Assembly: GCF_022539505.1 (NCBI RefSeq)
Contig: NC_061512.1
Coordinates: 154,611,962-154,675,961, forward strand
Origin: Lolium rigidum
Lineage: Eukaryota; Streptophyta; Magnoliopsida; Poales; Poaceae
Direction of reading: 5' to 3'
DNA length: 64,000 nucleotides
Positions within the stretch are counted from its first letter, which is position 1; the number at the start of each line of letters is the position of its first letter. Shown piece after piece: positions 1 to 11,002 of the stretch. The notes under the pieces are model-generated. The model was not told the origin of the DNA. It saw nothing but the letters and a program-made list of their open reading frames with translations, and did no database searches. The position numbers and the translations under genes were made by a program.

Positions 1-849
1 TTTGCCTGTATATGAACTTGTACCCAGGTGTGATATTTTTCACTTGGAGTAGGAATGCATGTTAGTTTTTATCTTCTTTTCCCGTACTATTTACTTTGGA
101 ACTTGCATGTGATTCCAATTTAATGCACTCCTTCCTCGATATTCAGGCCAAGATGGATAAGCATCACTGGATCATGGACGAAGTTGACGCTAAACCTACT
201 ATTCTCTCCCAGGATGATCAAGTAAAAAAGAAAAGAACCATCTACTAGTATTCAGGATATATTTTGACACAAAAAGTTAATATGCCATTTTGTTTCTTGT
301 TTAAAATAGCTGAACTTACCAGTATACTAGGAGGCTGCATATGGTACAAGATTTGTTGTTAGAACTTTTATTCATGTAGTAATCTTGTGCAACGATGACC
401 CTTTTCATGTTTCTAATTCATGTGGACCATCTATTGTTTTTCAATTTCATGTGGATTATCTTCATGCGATTGCTTACCTCGTTAATTGAAATCCGATGGA
501 AATAAGCACATAAATGAGAACATTTGTGATTACCTTACACGCATCCATCATACCCATAATACCTGCCTTTGACTACCTTAACTTTCTATAATCATTTGAG
601 ATATAGATTTGTATCCAAAATCAGTTGTAGAAACCAGAAGGTTGTATTATGGTATCAATTTGATGATGGATTTATCATTGGTTATATCATGATTGTGCAT
701 AGGTCATTGTTCTAATTATATAATTCTGCTTATGTTACTTCGGCGTTGTGTGGTTTACCATCCATGTCTCACGCATGTGGCCCCAAATTGCAGCAAGTAG
801 GACATAAAATGACTAAAAAAACATGCGGCTACTCCTCGTCTGCTCCTAT
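1..849. other. Left flank outside the CACTA element
   Basis: This is AT-rich unique-looking DNA up to the TAT target duplication at 847-849. I see no transposon termini in it. The only coding hint is the short candidate exon at 147-248; from 249 to 849 I see nothing I can name. If the CACTA element is removed, this DNA joins the sequence starting at 33411. Confidence 0.6.
147..248 (+). CDS. Candidate last exon of an unknown gene (partial)
   Basis: A pyrimidine-rich tract ending in CGATATTCAG (137-146) looks like a splice acceptor. It is followed by a frame open from 147 (Ala-Lys-Met...) to a TAG at 246-248, about 33 residues, Lys-rich near the end. The rest of the gene would lie left of the window. 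I recognise no domain. The case rests only on the acceptor-like context and the open frame, so it could be chance. Confidence 0.22.
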   Translation, partial: AKMDKHHWIMDEVDAKPTILSQDDQVKKKRTIY

Positions 850-873
850 CACTAATAGGAAAACGCTTATAAG
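850..873 (+). repeat. Left terminal inverted repeat of CACTA element
   Basis: The 24-bp end begins CACTAATAGGAAAA. It differs from the reverse complement of the right end at four positions (6, 15, 16 and 22). The TAT duplication lies just outside. Confidence 0.93.
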
Positions 874-883
874 CGGAGCTTAG

Positions 884-1207
884 TTCTGTGGCGCACCATT
901 GCAAATGCGCCACAGAAAGTTATTTTGTGGCGCACCAGGCAAGGTGTGCCACAGAAATAGCTTAATTTTATGGCGCACCAGGTAACCGTGCGCCACAAAA
1001 ACTTAGTGGGACCCACACCCTGTCACCCCCAATCATTGGTTTTACTATTTCTATGGCGCACTGACCCAAGTGCGCCACAGAAATTGGTTATTCTGTGGCG
1101 CAGGTCCGCGGTGCGCCACAAAAATAAGCTATTCTGTGGCGCAGTTTGCCTGGTGCGCCACAGAAATAAGGTATTCTGTGGCGCACTGTGCTCGGTGCGC
1201 CACAGAA
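884..1207. repeat. Left subterminal repeat array (TTCTGTGGCGCAC modules)
   Basis: Six or so modules of about 45 bp each have TTCTGTGGCGCA on the left, a variable 6-12 nt core, and the reverse complement TGCGCCACAGAA on the right. Each module is therefore a small inverted repeat. In CACTA elements such subterminal repeats are the usual binding sites for the element-encoded DNA-binding protein; that role is inferred here. Long open frames in this array on both strands are by-products of the repeats. Confidence 0.88.
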
Positions 1208-1802
1208 TTAGCGAACCAGATATACAAAAGTGAGCCAACCTCCCACCTACCATACTACACAAGACATTCTTCTTCCTCCATCTAGCTCGTCCCCCCTTCT
1301 CTCTCATACCATTTTGGCTGTACTTTTCACTTGCTTGGGTATTTATTGCACTTACTTTGGTTGATACATAATTGGAGTTGAGGAGAAGGCTCTCCATACT
1401 CTCTCCTCCTCTCGAACTCATCGATCGCGGTCTCGTCTCGGTATCGAATCTACAAGGTGAGTAGTTGGAGGAGACATACATATGCTTGGAGGAGACATGC
1501 ATATGCTTGTAGATCTTGTGTGGCCGTTGCGTGTATGGATGCTTGTTGCGTGTATGGATGCTTGTTGCAGGTGAAGCGCTTGTGTGTGTGTGTGCCGGTG
1601 TGGTGCACGGATGTTTGTCGAAATGTTGATTCATTTCCGTTTCAGCAAATTTTTGCACTACCCATATGTCCTACCTTGAGGAGAGGTCATGCCGAATTTT
1701 TCCGCTACATGTAATACCTTGAGGAGAGGTACGGCCCTTGCATGTGTGTGCATGTGTTGCGGTTCTAATTTCCTGTTATATGTATACCATTTGCAGGCAA
1801 GC
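1208..1802 (+). promoter_or_regulatory. Promoter/5' leader region of the tnp2 transposase gene
   Basis: This stretch lies between the subterminal array and the transposase start. It contains a donor-like AAG|GTGAGT at about 1456 and an acceptor-like TTGTTGCAG ending at about 1569, so a small leader intron is likely. A second acceptor, CATTTGCAG, ends at 1796, seven bases before the chosen ATG. Short duplications occur: a TTGGAGGAGACAT-type unit twice (about 1465-1510) and a TTGCGTGTATGGATGC unit twice (about 1527-1565). The part around 1625-1705 resembles sequence upstream of the second CACTA gene (about 16056-16140). Confidence 0.5.
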
Positions 1803-3868
1803 ATGGTACTCTCGATGAGTTCCGCTCGAATCTCTAGATACAAGATAGACGCGAAGGAGGACATGATTCGGAACAATAGGCGCCAGATAAGATGTCCATG
1901 CCGATCATGCAAACTCGAGCACTGGATCAACCCTGATTCCGGACAACTGGAGGAGCACCTGCTGAGGCGCGGTTTCATGCAAGACAACCAGGCGCGGCCG
2001 GCCCCATCAAATGGTGCGCATGAAGACCATGTCGAGCGACATGACTATCATCATGAAGAAGACTATCATCATGTCGACGGGGACTATCATCATGAAGAAG
2101 AAGTCAGCGGAGAAGATCATCATGAAGAAGAAGATGCCGGCGGAGAAGATCATCATGATGAAGAAGAAGATTCCGGCGCGACCCCGCTAATTTCGGCCTT
2201 GCGGGACTCTCATGTTCAAGATCTGCTCCTCCAGGAGACGAGCAACGATAGAGTTGCAGCTAGAGAGAGAGCCAAGCTGTCGCAAATGGAGAAAGACGGG
2301 ATGACTCCGATCTTTCCTGGGTGCCGTCCGCAGGATACGCGCTTGCATGTAACGCTTGATTACCTGCAGATGAAGACGCGGAACAAGTGGACCGATTCCA
2401 GCTTCAGCAAGAACTTGAAATTCTGGCACGATCGTCTCCCGGAGGGGAACACATTGCCAAGTAGTATCGAGGAGGCCAAGAAAGTCGTGTGCCCCCTTGA
2501 CCTACCGCACGAAAAATACCACGCCTGCATTAATGATTGTGTGATTTATAGGTGCGAGTACAAGGACAGAACCACATGTCCGGTGTGCGGCCACGGACGG
2601 TACAAGGTTGGGAACAAGAAGGTACCTCGAAAAGTGGTATGGTACTTTCCTATCACTCCCCGTCTGCAGCAGTATTTCGTGGACCCTAAGGAAGCAAAGC
2701 TCATGCAATGGCACGCGGAAAGGCAGAAGCCCGAAGAAGATCCGGAGATGGGCTATGTGCTGACACACCCTTCAGACGCTGGACAGTGGGAAGCACTGGA
2801 CATCGCCTTCCCTGCTAGGTTCGGGGGCGACGCAAGGAACATCAGGCTGGGTATGAGCACTGATGGACTCAATCCGTTCGGCAACCAGAGTAGCACGCAT
2901 AGCACCTGGCCTGTGTTTGTATGGCCTTACAACCTACCCCCGTGGCTGTGCACCAAGCAAAGGTACATACACCTGAGTATTCTCATTCAGGGGCCGAAAC
3001 AACCAGGTGTCGACATGCATTTGTATCAGGAGTTAGACACGTTGTGGAAGACGCCACCCCGTACGTGGGACGCCTACACTAGAACTTATTTCGATATGAG
3101 AGCCGCGTTGATCACGACGGTCACGGACTATCCTGGTTACGCATATGTATCTGCCCAGGTCGGCCACGGGTTCAACGGCTGTGTGAAGTGCATGGACGAG
3201 ACCCCGCATCTACAGCTACCAAGGGATCCAGGGTCCTCGAAAACCGTGTACCCATGTGCTCGAAGGTGGCTTCGCTTGGATCACCCGTGGAGAAAACGTG
3301 GTGACCTGTTCAATGGTAAAGATGAGCCCGATGGACCCCCACGCCCGAGGAGCGGTGCAGAAATCGATGATCTTCTGAAAAATTGGAAGGAGTGCCCAGC
3401 GCCGGGAAAGAAGCGACCAAAGCCAGAGCCGCTGCTCGGTGTATGGAAAGCAAGGTCTGTTTTCCACGACTTGGAGTACTGGAAGGTCCTCCACACACCC
3501 CACAGCCTCGATGTCATGCACATTACGAAGAACGTTACCGAGAGTCTGCTTGGCACTCTTTGCAACTCAGAAAAGTCCAAGGATGGACCGAAAGCAAGAT
3601 ACGATCTGAAACATTTTGACATCAGGAAAGATCTTCAAGCCCCCGATACTGACGACGACGATGATGAGAATGATGATCAGACGGAAGGGACTCAACGTCT
3701 CCGCAAAAGGGCTAAGAAGAACGCGGTGCTGCTTCCCGCTGCCTGCTTCACAACGAATCCGGAGGAGCTCGAGCAGTTTTTCAGGTGTCTCCTAGGAGTG
3801 AAAGTTCCTCACTGTTACTCGGGGAATATAAGCAGATATCTGGGCGTAGCGAAGAAGAGGTTCACCGG

Positions 3869-4253
3869 TGACATAGGCATCCCTAATGGGCCTGCCAAAG
3901 ATGGTACCCGGGGTTTACTGAAGGCCCATAACCCGAAGAGCAAGAAGATTCGGAAGCCCAAGATACTATTAAGGAAAGCTAGAGTTGTAATAGGAAGCAT
4001 TATTTGTAATCTTGCGGGACGGGTGAGAAACCCTCCCGGACTCTGTAACTTGTGTATCACGAATCCCTCGGCTCCGCCTCCTATATAAGGGGGAGTCGAG
4101 GGACAAAGAAAGGATCGAATCATTGTCTAACAAACCCTAGTTTTCATATCGTCGAGTACTTTTCGGCCGAAACCTTCGAGATCTACTTGCCCTCTACATC
4201 CAACGAAACCCTAGTCTACAACTCGTAGGCATTGACAAGTTAATACCTTGTCA
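3869..4253. mobile_element. Solo LTR, 385 bp, inside the transposase gene
   Basis: The insertion begins TGACATAGGC and ends TACCTTGTCA, so it has TG...CA ends with TGACA/TGTCA inverted termini. It is flanked by the 5-bp duplication ACCGG (3864-3868 and 4254-4258). Removing it with one ACCGG restores the transposase reading frame. A TATA box (about 4082) and a downstream leader-like stretch fit an LTR promoter. No internal region is present, so it is a solo LTR left by recombination. The family is not recognised. Confidence 0.92.
4082..4089 (+). promoter_or_regulatory. TATA box of the solo LTR
   Basis: TATATAAG follows a GC-rich GGCTCCGCCTCC stretch and lies 172 bp before the LTR end, a normal place for the LTR promoter. 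Whether it is still active is unknown. It would read toward the second part of the broken transposase gene. Confidence 0.5.
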
Positions 4254-5161
4254 ACCGGGATGAAGTCTCACGATTGCCACGTGCTCATGACGCAGATACT
4301 TCCCGTTGCGATCCGAGGCATAATGGACGAGCACGTCCGTGATACGCTGTTTGGCCTTTGCAACTTTTTTGACGTTATCACCAGGAAGTCGATCGGCGTG
4401 AGGCAGCTCAAGATGCTACAAGATGAGATCGTGGTGATACTATGTGAGCTCGAGATTTACTTCCCGCCCGCATTCTGTGATATATGTGTCCATCTCCTTC
4501 TCCATGTCGTTGAAGACATCTAGCAGCTCGGCCCGACGTTCCTGCACAACATGATGCCTTTCGAAAGGCAGAACCGTGTCATGAAAGGATACGTTCGCAA
4601 TAGGGCCCGTCCAGACGCAAGCATGGCCAAGGGATTTCTAACCTACGAGTGCATCTCCTTCTTCCAGAATTATCTAAGCACCGAGGACGACGAGGATCAC
4701 GTTGGTCTACCCCCCAGGACGCACCTCGGCAGGCTGGCTGGAGTCGGTCACCGCGAGGGCTACCGCTCAGTCCATGTCGGCATTGCCAATCGACGCGACG
4801 ACTTTGACAGGGCTCACCGGGTCGCGCTACAACACTTAAAACTGATCGAACCTTTCGTGCAAGAGCACAAAAGCATGATCGAGCAGAATTACGTCGATAT
4901 GGGCCGGCCGAGGAAGATGGGTGACGTAACCAAAGAGCACAACTCCAGCTTCACGCGTTGGTTCAAGCAAACTCAACCGGTTGAAGCACGGAGAAAAGGC
5001 CTTCTACCGAAGATGAAAAACTCATATACACCTTATCACAGGGCCCCGGGCATAACGTAAGGACCTATCAGGGGTACGACATCAACGGTTACAGATTCTA
5101 CACCGAGGAAAAGGACAGAAATAGTGAAAATCAAAACTCATGAGTAACTATGCTGTCATAC

Positions 5162-6327
5162 TGTTGACGTCAGAAACCCCCTGGCGGGCAGAGACGGGCA
5201 ACACAGTAGAGCCGGGAACAACTAGGGCTGCGGCTGGCCCCAGTCCCTCAGAGCGACGGCCCGCAAAGCCTCCTGGTCACACGTCCGATGCTATCGCAAG
5301 GGCGTGCCACCTGACCTATACCTGGTCAGGAAGGTGTTGATGATGCCTCGCTTAGTTTCCTGCATGGCATACACGTAAACATTAAATACGAGCCTCGGTC
5401 GGCTCTCAGGTTATCCTGTGAATCGGCTCAAAGAGCCGATCCACCCATGATTCGTACAAGGTGTCCGAATATATGGTGGTCCTGCTTGATCAAGATAAAG
5501 CTAATGAGATCTACGATGATTTAGGGTTTTCACCGCATAATCGGATCATCCTACTCACGATTGGGCCTCGCGCTCGCGCACGGTGACCGTAAGCCGATCC
5601 TAGACAGGGCCTAAAAACCAACACGAGGTTGATCCCCGGAACATCCTTTCTAGGGCTAGCAAACGTCACCCTACACGCCGCTGGATCCTCCAACCCTTTG
5701 TAAGGCCTAACTATTGCGGATGTTAAACTAATCCTTGATGAACAAGGAGCAACCGTAACGGATCAGATCTACTAAACTATGATCAAGCGGGGTGCCGCCC
5801 CTACACCTAAGATAGGTGTAAGGGCGGCTAGATGTGCAAGGGTTGCATAACGAAAGCATGTAATTCGAAGAACAATGCTAACCCTAACACATCTAAGATA
5901 ACTACGTTGCTCGCCATCAAAAAGGCTTCAGCACGAGCAACGCATGAACAACGTGGGCAGGCTTGTGCTGCCTAGATCGCAAGATGCGATCTAGGCAGCA
6001 TGGTGCTTACCGGAGAAACCCTCGAGACGAAGGAGTTGGCGATGCGCCGAGATTTGTTTGTGTTGAACGTTGGTTGTTGTTTATTCCATAAACCCTAGAT
6101 ACATATTTATAGTCCAAGGGACTTTCTAATTCAGGCGTGCACCTAACCGTGCACGGGTAAAACTTTAACTCCTAACCGACACGCAATCTAATATGTTACA
6201 GATACAAGGGCAAACTAGCCCAAACTTTGCATGTAAGGCCGATTCACGTATTTCTTCCATATATATATTCTTCGAGTCCATCTTGATCGCGGCCCACCTC
6301 TGACTCTGTCAAATTCTGGTGATAACA
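5162..6327 (-). repeat. LTR of the 5162-12167 element (3' LTR by orientation)
   Basis: It starts TGTTGACGTC and ends GATAACA. It is nearly identical to 11003-12167, and the CATAC duplication lies just outside the start. Confidence 0.93.
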
Positions 6328-6607
6328 CATGCCCCCTAGTTTTGGAAATGACATTTCCAAATTCATTATGCTCTTCTTTCGTCGGGTCATGTCGTGGCAG
6401 AGCAAAAAACCGCCGCAGAATCCTCATCATGATGCCTTGCCCCCTCCACTTCTCCACGTGGCCGCAAAACTTTCCTGTTGGGCAACATCTCCTCGGAAAC
6501 TGCTGTGGCATTGAATCTCCCTCATATCCCTTTTATTTAACCGTTCTCAACAGCTTGCGCCTCCTTCGTCCTCCTCTCCTTAGCACCAAAAAACCCTCTG
6601 TGCCACC

Positions 6608-7054
6608 ATGTCTTCTTCCTCCTCCTCCGAGCTTTCCTACGGGTCCTCCTCCTCCCGCGAGACGCCGCCGGAAATCCGTGCCCCAGAAGAATGGGACGAG
6701 GAGAGCCACGCCTCCTCCATTTGGTCCGAGGACGACAAGTCCTTGACCAGCGGGGATGAAAATCTTCAGTTCCTCGCCGACGGGGAACTCGGAGTCGAAA
6801 GCGAGGACGACCGGTTCCCCTGGGACGGCTGCCCCACCTCTGAAGAAGAGGAAGAGGAAGACGACGACGACGACTCCCTCGAGGGCTACCCGCCGGCGAA
6901 ACGCCTCCGCATGTGGTGGGACGATGACAGCAGCGATGATGAAGATGGGGATGAAGCTCCCGTAGAGGGCTACGGGAGTAGCGACGAGGAGCCCATCGGC
7001 AGCAGTGCCGATGAGAGTTCCGAGGATGACGACGAGGGCAGTGATGGCCCGTAG
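6608..7054 (+). CDS. Extra acidic ORF antisense to the retrotransposon (148 residues)
   Basis: The protein opens with a Ser-rich stretch (MSSSSSSELS...). After that it is dominated by Asp/Glu/Ser runs, with one basic patch (PPAKRLR, near residue 100) that could be a nuclear signal. I recognise no fold; the composition suggests a disordered acidic protein. Around it are signs of a real transcription unit: TTTTATTTAA at 6531-6540 as a possible TATA element, a near-ideal start context (GCCACCATGTC), no internal stop, and an AT-rich 3' region. It lies between the gag remnant and the left LTR, opposite to the element's sense strand. Extra ORFs, including antisense ones, are an established feature of some plant Ty3/gypsy lineages. 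Function is unknown. Confidence 0.6.
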   Translation: MSSSSSSELSYGSSSSRETPPEIRAPEEWDEESHASSIWSEDDKSLTSGDENLQFLADGELGVESEDDRFPWDGCPTSEEEEEEDDDDDSLEGYPPAKRLRMWWDDDSSDDEDGDEAPVEGYGSSDEEPIGSSADESSEDDDEGSDGP

Positions 7055-7214
7055 ATTAGGATCTACTAGTATAGGCCTAGCAGTAGTAGATTGGTCAATA
7101 GACCCTTCTTTTGTTCTTCCTTCTTTGAGTAATCGGTTCTTCCTTTGTAAGAAATCATGTTTATTAATGAAGAAATTTCCCCAATTTGGCATTGCCGATT
7201 TCTTTTGAACCGAT

Positions 7215-8710
7215 TCTCAATGAGCCGATGGCAACGCATCGGTCTCTCGTAATCCGCCCTTTATCTCTTCGACCACAGGGTGACTGGAATCTTGGTCAAA
7301 ACTCAATAAGCCGATGTCAACACATCAAGTCTTCATGAATTATCCTTCATCCTTTCGAATAATGAACTTGAGTTCCGCCAGATCACCACCCTTGACGAAA
7401 ATCGCGGCGCAGGACTAGCCGATGGCCACCCAATCGGCTTTCAAAAACGGAGCATCCATTAGGCCAGCTGCCCCCGAGTCTCAGTCAAGGCGAACAGAGA
7501 CGAGGGCACGCCATTCAGACAGATGGACTTGGGCTAGACCACGTCTGGGAGAACTATCATGCAGAGCCAGCCGATTCCCAGCAAAATCGGTTCTCCAGAG
7601 CAGAGAACCTTCAAGGTGAGCTGCCCCCCGGGCTTCTTCAGTCCTTCCTGCACCTTGCCGGTCAGATCGGCTCCTTTCCTTTGGCGGATCTAATGCAATC
7701 CATCCTTGACCTGATCTGCACGTCCAGGTTGCTCTTGGCATTGTTTCTCTTCGTGCTCCATTGATAGTCTCTCTTCGTGCTCCATTGATCCAGTTATACC
7801 TCTTGAGTCGATGGCCATGCATCGGCTTTTGCTCAAAAAATTTCGAATTTTTTACGGCCGACTTATGCATCGGCCCCCGTACTTCAATACCCATCACCAA
7901 AGGATGAGACACTTCTACTGCATATCCTCGTGTTTTATCCACCTGGGTGCCCCCCCGAGCCGATTCTGTCAAGAGAATTGATGGTATCGGCTCTGTTGGA
8001 TAACATGTTGAACCCATGCAGAATGGATGGTGAGGATAATTTTGGCCGATTGCTGGAATCGGCCTCCACGTTGCTTGCTCGGTGAAGGTTTTGTGAGGTC
8101 CCTTCATAAATTTTTTGGGGCCGATCACAAGGATCAGCCTCGCCACGTTTGCGCATTGACGTGCTCTTGCTACTCGTTCAGGCCGATAGATAAAAATAGC
8201 CCAATCTCTGACTTTATCATGTTGGTGCGCTTGTTGTCGTCCACCTTGAGTGCATCGTATAATCGTGGAGCACTAAGCTTCGTCGGAAGAACGAGCACCA
8301 TGTTTGTGCCAGCCGATGTTTCATCATCGGCTTTCCTTTGCTTGGGGTGCCACTCCATTTTCCGTGGACGACCCTCTTCATCCAGGGCTCGCTGAACTTT
8401 CGCAGCCAGATCAGGCCTTGCCTTCCTCAGTGTATGCAAGTATAACCTCTCGGCTTCCTCCAGGCCGCGCAATCGCTGAACCCTGCGCTTCTGGGAACGG
8501 CTGAGTCCATCAGGGCACCACCTTGGCCGGTGGTACCGTCTTCTTCTTCTCCCTCGTCTTCTCGAATCTTCGAGATCTTTCAACCGAGGGGACTCAGCTC
8601 GTTTGCTTTGTGGCGGGAGAGGCCCTAGGCGCTTGAATACGGACACGTTGATCGCCTCCTTTTTCTTCCGGTTGCATTCTCGGGCAATTGCCGATTGTGG
8701 GCAATCGGCT
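7215..8710. repeat. Dispersed array of short inverted repeats GCCGAT-N(6-21)-ATCGGC
   Basis: Paired GCCGAT / ATCGG(C) words recur at about 7219, 7420, 7572, 7809, 7857, 7959, 8044, 8313 and 8690. Spacers are mostly 7-9 nt, with one of about 21. They cover the part of the retrotransposon between the antisense ORF and the gag remnant and reach into the gag end. The opposite arrangement (ATCGGCTCAAAGAGCCGAT) occurs in both LTRs near 5431 and 11263. The role is unknown. Confidence 0.7.
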
Positions 8711-10941
8711 CATTCCTGAATCCCAGCAGTGTCTGAAGAAGGGACAGTCCCAGTGCCTATCCTCGTCGACTCGCTCCCCCAACTTTTCCTTGGCACGGCG
8801 CTCGTGCTCCTCCTCATCACGATCATGCCGACGACGTCTCCTATCGTCTCTAGCCAGATGATCTTCTTCATCATCGTCGTTGTATCGCCGGCGTTGGTCA
8901 TACTGACTCACATACTTGTTGAGGAGGTGATCAGAGAGAGGTCGTTGATACCTTATGTTTTTCACCTCTCCCTCTGTGACGTAGCGCTTGCCGTCTTGGC
9001 GGAGCCGATCGCGTGGAGCGGCTTCCTCTGTATCTTTGCTATGAGAGCAGCTGCCCTCATCTCCGTCCTTACCAGAGTGGTGCCCCGGTCCTACCATGTT
9101 GATATTGCACGAGAAATCCGGCTGGCACCCTCCATGGTAAGTATACTCCACCATGTTTACGGCGGGGAATGGGTGTGTGTCGACCTTCATGGCGTATTGG
9201 TTGAAAATCAACCGTCCGTTTTCTATCGCCATTTGGATCTGCTGCCACCACACCCTGCAGTCGTTGGTGGTGTGGGTGAACGTGTTATGCCACTTGCAGT
9301 ATGGCTTTCCGTTCAGCTCTTGCACCGTGGGGATCTTGTGGCCTTCGGGTACCTTTATATGCTTCTCCGTGAGTAAGAGATCAAAAATCTGCTCGGTCTT
9401 GGTCACGTCGAAGTCGAACCCTTTTGGAGGGCCTTGTGGCTTCACCCATTTGCAGGACACGGGGCCCGTCGCTCGAGTCCATTCAGCCACTCGCTACCTC
9501 CCGATCTCCCGCAAGCACCTTCGTCCTCGTCCGCCTCAACCAGGGTCACCGCACGCTTGAACTTGTCCCGGTAGACATCCGGGTGGCGCCGCTCGTATGC
9601 CGACAGCCTTCGCACCATGTGCGCCAATGAAGGGTAGTCCTGCTTGGGAGGCCACGTCCTTAATCGATGATAAGAGACCCACCACCGCCAACTCGATCGC
9701 TTCTTTTTCACTTACATGAGCCGAAAAGCATCGGTTCCTAATGGTCCCGAAGCGCTAGACGTATTCCGACACCTGTCTCCCCGCGCTTCGTCGTACTTGT
9801 GCTAGATCGGCAATACCAACATCGGAAGCCTCCGAGTGATACTGCTCATGGAACTGCTCTTCCAACTCGCTTCCAAGTCCGGATGGAGTTCGGTGGCAGC
9901 GATGTGTACCACCCGAAAGCCGATCCCGTGAGGGATCGTGCGAAGAACCTCACACGCAACTCGTCTGATGCTGAGATCGTGCCCAGCTGTGCCAAATATC
10001 GGCTCACATGCTCGATGGAGCTGGAACCATCTGATCCACTAAACTTTGTGAAGTCCAGGAGCCGATATTTGGGTGGTAGCGGGATCAGTTCGTAGTCGTT
10101 GGGGTACGGCTTGGTGTAGCCGAACGTCTTCCTTTCGGCATCATGCCGAACCGATCTTTCGAGATTGCACAAATCTGATCCGCTGTGATGGCTGAAGGTG
10201 TCGAACCCCGAAGATTCGCCGGGGTGGCATACTTAACCAGCCATGCTTGCTTTTCCGGTTCTAAGCCAACCGCAGGAGCTGGGCTCGGAGGTTTGTCGGA
10301 GTGGCGTACTTAGCTAGCCACGTTTGCTTCTCGTGATCGGCTCCCGACGTTCCTCCTCGCCGTTCCGCAGGCCCCTGCCGTTGCAGCACTGGTTCGAGAG
10401 TGCCCAGTGTGTTGCGTCTGCGGTACGTATGCGCACGCGTATCCATGCCGGATCTCCTTGGGTGCCTCGGGTAGGAATTGGTAGTCACTAGGATCACCAC
10501 CAATCTTGTAGACGACGTATGCCGATGAGTTCGGCAGTTCCGGTGCTGCCCATGCGAACGGGTGGGGCTGGAGTGGCATCTCTCCTTTCAAAGTCCCCGC
10601 AGCTGGTCCCGACGGAGAATACCGGTGGCTCATGATTTCCTGGACCACGCGCGAGCGACACGCTCCAAAGTGTTCACCAGGCTCTCGAGTGGCGGTGCAG
10701 CGAATGAGCCACCATGTAGTTGATTTCCGCCGCAGCCGACCCGGTGCGTTCTTCCGACGGGCGGACAGGTCCACTCCATCGAGTGCGCCTTCGGTGTGAA
10801 ACCCTTCCACCCGACGACATGGGAGCGGGTTCGGTGGAAAGAGCCGATGAGTTCGGCCTCGAGGGTTGCCTTGATCTCGTCATGTTTCTTCTTGAGCTCA
10901 TCGAGCGCATCCTCGTACTTGACCGGAGTGCCTTCCGCCAT
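8170..10941 (-). pseudogene. Degraded gag-like gene of the 5162-12167 retrotransposon
   Basis: Read from 10941 downward, the frame opens MAEGTPVKYEDALDELKKK, with a start about 60 bp inside the right LTR. It then passes through several frameshifted blocks. The block at 9846-10172 has the Retrotrans_gag pattern (SRYLAQLG, FGWYTSLPPNSI). The block at 8594-9490 has a Cys-His knuckle-like stretch (YCKWHNTFTHTTNDC) and an Arg/Asp-rich region. The last block, 8170-8646, is basic and stops at 8170, about where a protease would follow in an autonomous relative. The protein would form the virus-like particle. At least five frame changes are needed, so it is not functional. Confidence 0.85.
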
Positions 10942-10979
10942 CTCGGATGTAGATGGCAATGTGGTGGATGTCGAAGGTT

Positions 10980-10996
10980 GTCCCACCGGGCGTGCC
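10980..10996 (-). other. Candidate primer-binding site of the 5162-12167 element
   Basis: Read on the minus strand this is GGCACGCCCGGTGGGAC, starting six bases inside the right LTR, where reverse transcription would be primed. I could not assign the tRNA with confidence. Confidence 0.5.
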
Positions 10997-11002
10997 GGAA
11001 TG

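Noticed and set aside
884..1207. CRISPR-like pattern of repeats and spacers
   Set aside because: The units are inverted-repeat modules of CACTA subterminal DNA in a plant genome. There is no leader and there are no cas genes.
1023..1658. 211-residue minus-strand open frame over the left CACTA end
   Set aside because: It is read through the subterminal inverted repeats and leader. Residues such as FLWRT and APQN recur because the DNA repeats do.
3869..4088. Transposase C-terminal extension read into the LTR
   Set aside because: The ACCGG duplication and TG...CA ends show that this part is LTR sequence, and the true frame resumes at 4259.
8729..9376. 215-residue plus-strand frame
   Set aside because: It is a shadow of the minus-strand gag frame 8594-9490, whose motifs are recognisable.
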